From positions 1 to 64,000 of the forward strand of contig JBJKVO010000016.1 in the NCBI GenBank assembly GCA_045562555.1: a stretch of 64,000 nt of DNA, in the 5' to 3' direction. The first letter of the stretch is position 1. Each line of letters starts with the position of its first letter. This DNA comes from UBA2588 sp002339805 (lineage in GTDB: Bacteria > Chloroflexota > Dehalococcoidia > Lucifugimonadales > UBA3495). The translations under genes and the position numbers were made by a program. Positions 43,717-51,246 of this stretch are shown in pieces. The notes below the pieces were generated by a model. The model saw only the letters and a list, made by a program, of their open reading frames with translations, was not told the origin of the DNA and did not search any database.

Positions 43717-43745
43717 ATGTTATATAGACAACGAGACGTTGTCAA
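43717..43745 (-). promoter_or_regulatory. Promoter with palindromic operator for the quinone-reductase-like gene
   Basis: On the minus strand TTGACA (43745-43740) and TAACAT (43722-43717) are 17 bases apart. A perfect inverted repeat, GACAACG-AGA-CGTTGTC (43727-43743, plus-strand reading), overlaps the -35 and fills most of the spacer. This is where a dimeric repressor or activator would bind. Confidence 0.55.
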
Positions 43746-43766
43746 AAATGGACAGTCAGTTTTTTG

Positions 43767-44756
43767 TTATTGTGAGATACCTCTGAAATTAGGTTTTTCA
43801 AATACTTCAGGGTTAATCATGTTTATAGGATTGCCTTCAATGAAAGCCTCAATATCGTTCAAGGTGCCACCATAATATGCCGCATATGCGTCGTGCGTCA
43901 CGTATCCTATATGAGGAGTGACAAGGACATTGTCTAGTTTTAAGAAGGGATGGGATGCGGGTAATGGTTCCACGTCAAAAGTATCTAATCCAGCTCCTGC
44001 GATTGATTTTGATGCAAGCGCCTCAATTAAGTCAGGTTCATTTATGATAGGGCCTCTGGATATATTTACTATATATGATGTTGATTTCATCAATGACAAT
44101 TCTTTGTGTGTAACCAAATCACGAGTGCGGTCACTTAGTCTCACATGGATAGATATTATATCTGCTAATGAAAATAACTCGTCTTTAGATACTAAAGATG
44201 CACCGTTTTGAGATGCTTGATCATCAGTCATATTCTGGCTCCATGCAATCACTTTCATATCAAATGCGACTGCAATTTTAGAGACCAAAGACCCTATATG
44301 ACCTAGGCCTAATAATCCGATAGTTTTTCCTTTGAGTCCTGTCCCCATGCTTGTTCCCCAGGAACCTTGTTTAGTCAAAGCGTATTCTTCTGTGATATGT
44401 CTTAGTAAATTGATTATGAGCCCCCAGGTGAGTTCTGTGGGACCCTCTCCACTACCACCCGTACCACACACGGTGATTCCTAAGTTCGTTGCTGAAGCTA
44501 CGTCAAATGAAGCGTTCCGTGCCCCAGAAGTTATCAGGAGTTTTAAATTAGGTAAGTTCGACAACACGTACTCCGGAAAAGGAGTTCTTTCTCTCATTCC
44601 CATAATTATGTCAAAAGGTTCCAGCCTTTGTATTAACTCGTCCGCATTGGAAATGTGATCTGAAAAGAAAGACACTTGATGGCCAGATTTCAATCGGTCC
44701 CAATCCGCGTATTGCTGTGCTACGTTCTGGTAATCATCTAAAATAGCTATTTTCAT
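43767..44756 (-). CDS. D-2-hydroxyacid dehydrogenase family protein
   Basis: A 329-residue NAD-dependent D-isomer-specific 2-hydroxyacid dehydrogenase, interconverting 2-oxo and D-2-hydroxy acids. The NAD motif GLLGLGHIGSLV, the substrate Arg in HVRLSDRTRDLV, the Glu in DTFDVEPLP and the catalytic His in VTPHIGYV are present. I use the ATG at 44756 (MKIAILDD), 6 bases after GGAG, over the GTG at 44768. It is divergent from lhgO; both genes handle 2-hydroxy acids, so a related function is possible. Substrate unknown. Confidence 0.9.
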   Translation of the reverse strand: MKIAILDDYQNVAQQYADWDRLKSGHQVSFFSDHISNADELIQRLEPFDIIMGMRERTPFPEYVLSNLPNLKLLITSGARNASFDVASATNLGITVCGTGGSGEGPTELTWGLIINLLRHITEEYALTKQGSWGTSMGTGLKGKTIGLLGLGHIGSLVSKIAVAFDMKVIAWSQNMTDDQASQNGASLVSKDELFSLADIISIHVRLSDRTRDLVTHKELSLMKSTSYIVNISRGPIINEPDLIEALASKSIAGAGLDTFDVEPLPASHPFLKLDNVLVTPHIGYVTHDAYAAYYGGTLNDIEAFIEGNPINMINPEVFEKPNFRGISQ

Positions 44757-44879
44757 TGGTATCTCCACTTGATTTTTAGTCAGTATAACTGTAAATTCTG
44801 TAGCCGTTAATACTTAAACTGTATTGCGTATCTTAGGAAGTACGCTTCTTCGTGTTAACATAAAAGTGAGAGGTGACAT

Positions 44880-46091
44880 ATGAATAGTGCTCAGTATGAT
44901 ATTGTGATCATTGGCGGTGGGATCATTGGCTTGTCAACAGCTATGCATATCCTTGAGAAAACACCAACTTTGAATGTTGCGGTAGTTGAAAAGGAACATA
45001 CATTGGCGAAGCATCAAACAGGTAACAATAGTGGGGTGATTCATTCAGGAATATATTATAAACCTGGATCGTGGAAGTCTGAGTTTTGTGTGAGCGGTGT
45101 CACTAAAATCAAAGAATTCTGTGATGATAATGAAATTGAATATGTGGAATGTGGGAAAACTATCGTAGCCACATCTGAAGAGGAACTAGGCAGACTCCAA
45201 GATTTATATGAGAGGGGGATAGCTAATGGTGTTCCTGGGTTAGAAATGATTGGCCCAGAGAGACTCAATGAAATTGAGCCACATGTATCTGGGATACAAG
45301 CATTGTGGTCTCCTAAAACTGGCATTGTGGATTATGTGAAAATTACTAATCGGTATGCTGATATATTTAGGGAGAATGGAGGTACTGTTTTCTTGGATAC
45401 GGCCGTGATAAACATAGATACTAGAGATTCGGGTATCACATTGGAAACTAATAACGGTAGTATCCATACAGAGCATATTATTAATTGCGCTGGCTTGTAT
45501 TCTGATAAAGTAGCGGAAATGATGGGCCAAGATATAGGCGTTCATATAATCCCGTTTAGAGGAGAATACTATAAACTATCGTCAGATGCTGAGTATCTAG
45601 TTCAAGGCCTAATTTATCCAGTTCCAGATCCTAGGTTCCCCTTCCTTGGGGTTCACTACACCAGGAATATTCATGGCTATGTAGAAGCTGGCCCCAATGC
45701 GGTATTAGCTTTTCAGCAAGAAGGGTATAAAAAAACTGATATCAATATTAAAGAGATGTCACGTACTTTTATGTTCCCAGGCTTTTGGAAAATGCTCAAG
45801 AGTAATTGGAAGACAGGAATGTCCGAATTGTACAGATCATACAACAAGTCGAAGTTTGTTTCTGACCTGCAACGTTTGATTCCTTCGATTGAAGCAGAGT
45901 CATTGGTTTCCGGTGGAGCGGGAGTCAGAGCTCAAGCCGTTGATAGAACAGGATTCCTTTTAGACGATTTTAAAATTGTGGAAAGCCGGAATGCGTTACA
46001 TGTAATTAATGCTCCGTCCCCGGGGGCAACTTCTTCATTAGCAATTGGGCAGCACTTAAGTGAACTTGCTGAAAAGAATTTTTTTGACTAA
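44880..46091 (+). CDS. lhgO: L-2-hydroxyglutarate oxidase/dehydrogenase
   Basis: A 403-residue FAD protein of the DAO fold that oxidises L-2-hydroxyglutarate to 2-oxoglutarate. YDIVIIGGGIIGLSTAMHIL is the FAD-binding start; then AKHQTGNNSGVIHSGIYY (family signature), INCAGLYSDKVA, IIPFRGEYYKL, YPVPDPRFPFLGVHYTR and the C-terminal INAPSPGATSSLAIG. Length matches the family. GAGAGG precedes the ATG. The next gene begins on its stop codon, linking it to the MaoC-like pair. Confidence 0.93.
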   Translation: MNSAQYDIVIIGGGIIGLSTAMHILEKTPTLNVAVVEKEHTLAKHQTGNNSGVIHSGIYYKPGSWKSEFCVSGVTKIKEFCDDNEIEYVECGKTIVATSEEELGRLQDLYERGIANGVPGLEMIGPERLNEIEPHVSGIQALWSPKTGIVDYVKITNRYADIFRENGGTVFLDTAVINIDTRDSGITLETNNGSIHTEHIINCAGLYSDKVAEMMGQDIGVHIIPFRGEYYKLSSDAEYLVQGLIYPVPDPRFPFLGVHYTRNIHGYVEAGPNAVLAFQQEGYKKTDINIKEMSRTFMFPGFWKMLKSNWKTGMSELYRSYNKSKFVSDLQRLIPSIEAESLVSGGAGVRAQAVDRTGFLLDDFKIVESRNALHVINAPSPGATSSLAIGQHLSELAEKNFFD

Positions 46092-46465
46092 TGATGCATA
46101 GTGGTTATATAAATATAGGTAGCATCTGTATGACTGAAGAGCTTTTGAATCAGTATACGGACGCCGTAGGCGCCCTGCCAGGATTCTTTGGAAATAGCAT
46201 CCCGAATATGCTTATAATTTCCAGATCAATCGCGATGATGCTTGAAACCTTCGGAATAAAAGATGGAGCTATTCACAGTACGCAAGAAATAAGTAATTAC
46301 GATACAGTTGATTTTGGAGAAGTCGTGAATTGCTATGCCCAGAAAGGGAAAAGTCGGATTATGAAAGATATTGAGATGATTTTTGTATCGTGCAAGTTCG
46401 AGACGCAAAAGGCTAAGATAATTTGTGAGTCTAGAAGCGTAGTAATAGTGCAGCAAGATGCTTGA
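46091..46465 (+). CDS. MaoC-like hotdog protein, non-catalytic partner candidate
   Basis: A 124-residue protein predicted as a hotdog-fold MaoC relative from its pattern and position. YTDAVGALPGFFGNSIPNM aligns with the YSEASGDHNLIHLN active-site helix of the next protein, but the catalytic Asp and His are missing. It resembles the small, non-catalytic subunit of split hydratases such as mycobacterial HadAB/HadBC or ChsH1-ChsH2. It overlaps lhgO by one base and the next gene by 8. Two ATG codons in a row make the exact start uncertain by one codon. Confidence 0.65.
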   Translation: MMHSGYINIGSICMTEELLNQYTDAVGALPGFFGNSIPNMLIISRSIAMMLETFGIKDGAIHSTQEISNYDTVDFGEVVNCYAQKGKSRIMKDIEMIFVSCKFETQKAKIICESRSVVIVQQDA

Positions 46466-46889
46466 TTTAAAAGAATATGAAAAACTAGAAAGTATATCTA
46501 TTGTGATAACTCAGCCGTTGATCAACAGTTACTCAGAAGCATCAGGTGACCATAACCTAATTCATCTCAACACAGAATTTGCTGAAAGTACTTCATTTGG
46601 TCATATTATTGCTCACGGCATGTTAACTCTGAGTTTGATCGATCAGATGATGACGAAAACCTTTAAAAATCATTGGTCTCAGACAGGAGTACTTAAATCA
46701 AAATTCCGAGGAGCTGCGTCTGTGAATGATCACGTGGGCAGCATAGGGCTCTTGAAATCGCATGAGGAAATGGACGATATTTTACGTTTGACTTATGATG
46801 TGTCAGTTGTGAACATGAATAGCAAGGACTTGTTGATAGGAGGCACTTGTACTGTAGAAGTGCCAAAACTTCTAAAACCAAAGGCTTAA
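46458..46889 (+). CDS. MaoC-like enoyl-CoA hydratase, catalytic subunit
   Basis: A 143-residue R-specific hydratase-like hotdog protein that would add water to an enoyl-CoA or enoyl-ACP. The catalytic dyad Asp31/His36 is in EASGDHNLIHLN, followed by FGHIIAHGMLTLSLI, the hot-dog helix. GVLKSKFRGAASVNDHV is the usual second motif. It is short, a single hotdog, so it must act as a homodimer or with the upstream partner, whose last codons it overlaps by 8 bases. plsX follows 73 bases later. The physiological substrate is unknown. Confidence 0.83.
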   Translation: MLDLKEYEKLESISIVITQPLINSYSEASGDHNLIHLNTEFAESTSFGHIIAHGMLTLSLIDQMMTKTFKNHWSQTGVLKSKFRGAASVNDHVGSIGLLKSHEEMDDILRLTYDVSVVNMNSKDLLIGGTCTVEVPKLLKPKA

Positions 46890-46962
46890 ATTGTAGTTTT
46901 AATAGTAGTTTTGCCTTAGTATTTAGGAATTAAATAAGGATTGATATTGGAGATACCATATT

Positions 46963-48009
46963 ATGCCAACAGGAAATAAACAGCCTGAGTCAATAACCAT
47001 CGCTTTAGACTGCATGGGTGGGGATTTTGGCCCCGAAGAAACTGTGACTGGAGCAAAAATAGCTGTTGAAGAGTATGAAGGCTTAAAAGACTTAAAGATT
47101 TTATTAGTGGGTGATACTAATGAAATCAACAAACTAGTAAATGAGGGTGATAACCCAAGGTTATCGATAGTCCAGTCAGACGGCAAGATAACGGATGATG
47201 AACACCCTATAGAAGGGCTAAGGAAAAAACCAAATTCTTCTATAGTGGTGACGACTAAATTGGTAAAATCCGGAAATGCGGACGCGGCCGTTTCTATGGG
47301 TTCAACAGGAGCTTCCATGGCTGCTTCGGTAATGATACTTGGATTGTTACCTGGTTTGGATCGGCCGTGTATCGGCGGGCCTTTTCTAGGATTGGCCCCG
47401 GATACTATCCTAATGGATATGGGTAGTAACATTGACTGTCGTCCTAATTTACTCCTGAGCTTCGCTATGATTGGCTGTGTCTTTTCTGAAAAGTTTTTAG
47501 GAATAAAGCACCCTCGAGTCGGGCTCTTAAGCGTCGGATCTGAGCCTACGAAAGGGAACAAGCAGGTTCAAGAGAGTTACAAGTTATTTGAATCAAGCCC
47601 TGTAAATTTTATTGGCAACGTAGAAGGTATGGATTTTTTTACGGGTCGAGCTGACGTCATTGTATGTGATGGATTTATTGGGAACATATTACTGAAATTT
47701 GCTGAAGGCATGGGTAATGTTCTCAGGAAATATACTCAGGCTCAGTTATCCAAAATGCTCCCTGATGACCAAGCAGGGGATTTAGGTGAAAAACTATGGA
47801 CCGAAACTAATTTGGCTCGATCTATAGGTGGACCATTGTTTGGCGTAAAAGCGCCGGTTGTATTGGGGCATGGCTCTGCTAGATCAAAAGAAATCGCAGG
47901 AGCTATTTCCACTGCCTTGAAATTAGTGGATTTGGATGTACAAAGTGACCTGGAGAAATCACTGATTGAATTAGCCAATCACCAGTCTACAGGTGATTTG
48001 GTTGGGTGA
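46963..48009 (+). CDS. plsX: Phosphate acyltransferase PlsX
   Basis: A 348-residue PlsX converting acyl-ACP to acyl-phosphate for phospholipid synthesis at the membrane surface. ALDCMGGDFGPEETV, VSMGSTGASMAASVMILG, DMGSNIDCRPN, GLLSVGSEPTKGN, FVGNVEG-like FIGNVEGMDFF, VCDGFIGNILLKFAEG and GVKAPVVLGHGSA map along the family. GGAG lies 10 bases before the ATG. The next gene, fabG, overlaps its end. This plsX-fabG order without fabD or acpP in between is a reduced form of the common fatty-acid cluster. Confidence 0.96.
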   Translation: MPTGNKQPESITIALDCMGGDFGPEETVTGAKIAVEEYEGLKDLKILLVGDTNEINKLVNEGDNPRLSIVQSDGKITDDEHPIEGLRKKPNSSIVVTTKLVKSGNADAAVSMGSTGASMAASVMILGLLPGLDRPCIGGPFLGLAPDTILMDMGSNIDCRPNLLLSFAMIGCVFSEKFLGIKHPRVGLLSVGSEPTKGNKQVQESYKLFESSPVNFIGNVEGMDFFTGRADVIVCDGFIGNILLKFAEGMGNVLRKYTQAQLSKMLPDDQAGDLGEKLWTETNLARSIGGPLFGVKAPVVLGHGSARSKEIAGAISTALKLVDLDVQSDLEKSLIELANHQSTGDLVG

Positions 48010-48751
48010 TATTCTAAAAGATAAAGTGGCCATAGTGACTGGAGCTTCCCGGGGTATTGGTGCAGCTATAGCCAAAAAGTTGTCTTCGGAAGGAGCCCAA
48101 GTTGCGATTAATTATAATGCCAGCCTGCAACAAGCTACCGAAGTTCTGGAAATTGTTGACTCATTTTCCACGGGTATACTGGTTCAAGGAGATGTATCCG
48201 TTCAAGCCGATGCTGAAAGAGTTTTTGAGGAAGTAATAAACAAATGGGGCAAAATTGATATATTGGTCAATAATGCAGGTATTAATAGAGATAAATTATT
48301 GATGAGAATGGATCCTTCAGATTGGGACGATGTGATGAACGTGAATCTGAGAGGAACGTTTTTGTGTTCGAAATTGGTGTTACCGTACTTAGTAAAACAG
48401 CGTCAGGGCCATATTGTAAATGTTTCGTCGGTTGTAGGCCTATCAGGTAATCCTGGTCAAGCAAATTATGCAGCATCAAAAGCGGGATTAGTTGGATTTA
48501 CCAAAGCATTAGCTAGAGAGGTAGCTTCCAGGAATATAACAGTAAATGCTGTAGCGCCTGGTTTTATTACCAGTGGCGGTATGGTAGATGAGTTGTCAGA
48601 AGACGCAAAAAGCAATATTTTAAAACGGATACCCATGGGTAGGTTTGGTACAGTAGAAGAAGTTGCCGAATCATGCCTATTCCTGTGTAGTCCGCAGTCG
48701 AGTTATATAACTGGTCAGGTGTTAACAATGGACGGCGGCATGATCGCTTGA
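48002..48751 (+). CDS. fabG: 3-oxoacyl-ACP reductase FabG
   Basis: An SDR of ~249 residues, closely FabG-like: KDKVAIVTGASRGIGAAIA, NNAGINRDKLLMRM, the Asn in NVNLRGTF, the catalytic Ser in VSSVVGLSGNPGQ and YAASKAGLVGFTKALARE, then VAPGFITSGG and SYITGQVLTMDGGM. It reduces 3-oxoacyl-ACP with NADPH in fatty acid elongation. The start is probably TTG at 48002, 5 bases after AGGTGA; GTG at 47993 is the alternative. Both overlap the plsX stop. Confidence 0.93.
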   Translation: MGDILKDKVAIVTGASRGIGAAIAKKLSSEGAQVAINYNASLQQATEVLEIVDSFSTGILVQGDVSVQADAERVFEEVINKWGKIDILVNNAGINRDKLLMRMDPSDWDDVMNVNLRGTFLCSKLVLPYLVKQRQGHIVNVSSVVGLSGNPGQANYAASKAGLVGFTKALAREVASRNITVNAVAPGFITSGGMVDELSEDAKSNILKRIPMGRFGTVEEVAESCLFLCSPQSSYITGQVLTMDGGMIA

Positions 48752-48808
48752 TGTTACGTTCACAAATTGTGATAATACCGTCAAATATTTGAAGAGAGTT
48801 AAATCAAT

Positions 48809-50173
48809 TTGCAGTCTACAGAATCAGTGAAATTACCATTTGGTATCCACTACAGTTGGCTGATAGTTTTTGCCCTGTCTGTTGTGCAGATTTTCGGTAC
48901 CTCTATAAGTTTTTCCGCGGGCATAATGGTTGCTCCTTTGACCAACTCTTCGACTGGATTCGGATGGAATGTTGCTCTGGTAGGAGCTGGAATAGGTCTG
49001 TATTATCTCACCGGAGCTATCATGGCGCCAATAACTGGGTATTTAGGGGATAGATATGGCGCGAGGAAAATGCTCTTGTGTTCTGCTTTATTGTACTTAA
49101 TCAGCATGAATTTACTAGGACAGATCTCAGAGATTTGGCATTTCTTTATGATTTTTGGAATGATGTTAGCCGTCACTCAATCTTTGGCTATGGTTCCACT
49201 TATGGCGACCATTAGCGGCTGGTTCAGACAGAAACTAGGTATCGGAATTGGTATATTATATGCAGCTGGTGGTATAGGAGCTGCTTTATTTGCTCCTCTT
49301 GTAGGAGGCTCCATAGAAACGTTTGGATGGAATACCACGTTCATGGCATTAGGATGTCTAGGCGGAACAGTGTTATTGTCTTTACTATTTATTGTTCGCA
49401 ATCATCCTTCAGATTTGGGACTCACTCCATATGGCAGTGAACCAGGACTTGTTTTTAAGAAACCAAGTTCTGAAGATAAAGAACTTAATAAAATTAATGC
49501 TAAGATATTTAATAGGGAAGTGCGCAAAACTTCTCCGTTTTGGTATTTACCCATGATTCATGGTTTTGGGTGCGCAGGGCACGGAGTAATATTAATTTAT
49601 ATATTGCCATTTGCAATATATAAAGGCGCATTTGAATCTTTGGGTGCTGCGGGAACAATATTGACTGTGTTGTCATTGGTAAGCATCGTTAGTAGATTAA
49701 CAGCCCCTATTTTAGCCGAGTCATTTGGTACTCGGAAAATGATGTTTCTAAGTCTCACTATTCAAGGTTTGACCGTATTTTGGCTAATGTTCGCAGTAGA
49801 CCCATGGGCCTTTTATGTGTTTGCTGCGGTATTCGGCTTAGGGTTTGGAGCTGAATGGACTGCATATATAGTAATAAATAAACAGTATTACGGTGATGGG
49901 CCTATGGGACACGTGTATGGGGTTGAACAGGCTGGAGCATTATTAGGTCATGCAGTTGCGACTATTTTATGCGGGATGTTGTTAGGTTTGTTCAATTTGT
50001 TTTTTAATGAAGGCATTTCATTTTTAATGATTTTTGTAGTGTCAATTTTGTTCAATGTTTTCGGCTTAGTGTTTATATTGCTCTTGCAAGATACAAGCAA
50101 GGTGATAATTCCGGATTGGAAATCCGAAGCAACACCAAATAATATTAATGCAGTTAATGAAGGCGCAGACTAG
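48809..50173 (+). CDS. MFS transporter
   Basis: A 454-residue major facilitator with about 12 hydrophobic helices. The loop 2-3 motif is GYLGDRYGARKM, repeated in weaker form between helices 8 and 9 as ILAESFGTRKMM. It resembles the monocarboxylate/oxalate-formate antiporter branch. The start is TTG at 48809 with a weak GAAGAGAG upstream; no nearer ATG fits the first helix. Two small palindromes lie in the 57-base gap after fabG. The following membrane-protein gene starts 1 base after its stop. Cargo unknown, most likely an organic anion. Confidence 0.88.
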   Translation: MQSTESVKLPFGIHYSWLIVFALSVVQIFGTSISFSAGIMVAPLTNSSTGFGWNVALVGAGIGLYYLTGAIMAPITGYLGDRYGARKMLLCSALLYLISMNLLGQISEIWHFFMIFGMMLAVTQSLAMVPLMATISGWFRQKLGIGIGILYAAGGIGAALFAPLVGGSIETFGWNTTFMALGCLGGTVLLSLLFIVRNHPSDLGLTPYGSEPGLVFKKPSSEDKELNKINAKIFNREVRKTSPFWYLPMIHGFGCAGHGVILIYILPFAIYKGAFESLGAAGTILTVLSLVSIVSRLTAPILAESFGTRKMMFLSLTIQGLTVFWLMFAVDPWAFYVFAAVFGLGFGAEWTAYIVINKQYYGDGPMGHVYGVEQAGALLGHAVATILCGMLLGLFNLFFNEGISFLMIFVVSILFNVFGLVFILLLQDTSKVIIPDWKSEATPNNINAVNEGAD

Positions 50174-50174
50174 T

Positions 50175-50816
50175 ATGAAGGATCGATTGGACCAATTTGT
50201 GCGTGACTGTTTAGAATCCGGTCAATCCAAAGATGAAATTAATAGAGTACTCGAGGAAGCAGGTTGGAATAGAGATGCTATCGCCCATGCTCTAGAATCA
50301 TATTCTGACGTCACTTTCGTCGTTCCTGTGCCAGCACCTAAGAGCGAATTTCATGCTAAAGAAGCCTTTCAATATCTGGTGTCATTTATAACGTTATACA
50401 TATCTGCTTTTAGTTTTGGGGCATTACTTTACTCGTTCATTGATATAGCGTTTTATGATTCATCTGATTTTGGGGTTCCTGGAGCCGGCATCCCGATGTC
50501 TATTGCGGCATTGATTGTTGCATATCCGATTTATGTGTATTTCACTTGGAGGTTATTCAAGGAAGAAAGACAAGATTATTCTAGAAATATGTCTAGCGTG
50601 GGAAGATGGCTTACTTATTTAACCCTAGTGGTAACAGCCTCAGTAATCATAGGGGATTTGATAGCATTGATATTCTCATTTATAACCGGAGGATTGGCCC
50701 TTACATTTGTACTCAAAGTCCTTGTAGTCCTTCTGATAACAGGAACTATATTCTTGTTTTATAGATGGAGACTGAAAAAAGGAGAAGAACGTGAAAGTCT
50801 CAGTATTTCGAATTAA
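50175..50816 (+). CDS. Membrane protein, DUF5671-like
   Basis: A 213-residue protein from the ATG at 50175 (MKDRLDQFVRDCLESGQSKD, first 20 residues). The cytoplasmic N-terminus (~45 residues) is a helical motif with QSKDEINRVLEEAGW, like SHOCT/UBA-type short domains. Four hydrophobic segments follow (near 63-83, 102-122, 148-170 and 175-195) with a final basic YRWRLKKGEER. This layout fits the DUF5671 family; function unknown. It overlaps the next gene by 26 bases, which points to a functional pair. Confidence 0.75.
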   Translation: MKDRLDQFVRDCLESGQSKDEINRVLEEAGWNRDAIAHALESYSDVTFVVPVPAPKSEFHAKEAFQYLVSFITLYISAFSFGALLYSFIDIAFYDSSDFGVPGAGIPMSIAALIVAYPIYVYFTWRLFKEERQDYSRNMSSVGRWLTYLTLVVTASVIIGDLIALIFSFITGGLALTFVLKVLVVLLITGTIFLFYRWRLKKGEERESLSISN

Positions 50817-51246
50817 TCCTAAGACTCTGAGTATTATAATTAGTAGCCTCGTAGTATTGAGCATAGCCTACGGAATTTTCCTGAGTGAACCTTGGCAAAG
50901 CAGAGCTGTGAATAATGATATGGAACGAATCGATGATTTGTCTGATATCGATTACAAAATAAAAGAATACTGGAATGTAAAAAGGCGATTACCTCTCGAT
51001 TTGACCGAATTAAATTCTGGTTCATATTTTCTTTCTGACGAACAAAAAACTGATAGTGCCGGATTAGAATACTCTTATCGTATAGTAGACAAGGACACTT
51101 ATGAATTATGTGCTGTGTTCAATCTAAGTTCTGACGAAGGCTTTTTTGAAGACTGGAGAGGTGATCAATGGAACCATCCAGAAGGACCTCATTGCTTTAT
51201 ATTAGATGATTTAGAACCTTTTACTGAGATGGTTGATCCACGCTGA
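50791..51246 (+). CDS. Single-pass membrane protein of unknown function
   Basis: A 151-residue protein starting at GTG 50791, with AAAGGAG 6 bases upstream inside the previous gene. One hydrophobic helix (about 13-31, LSIIISSLVVLSIAYGIFL) anchors an exported or cytosolic domain of ~115 residues. The domain holds KIKEYWNVKRRLPLDLTEL, a pattern common in pilin-like and periplasmic DUF4190/DUF5671-linked proteins where a small folded domain follows one helix. Two Cys lie in ELCAVFN and PHCFI. It runs 26 bases past the stop of the convergent GH105-like gene. No function is proposed. Confidence 0.7.
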   Translation: MKVSVFRINPKTLSIIISSLVVLSIAYGIFLSEPWQSRAVNNDMERIDDLSDIDYKIKEYWNVKRRLPLDLTELNSGSYFLSDEQKTDSAGLEYSYRIVDKDTYELCAVFNLSSDEGFFEDWRGDQWNHPEGPHCFILDDLEPFTEMVDPR

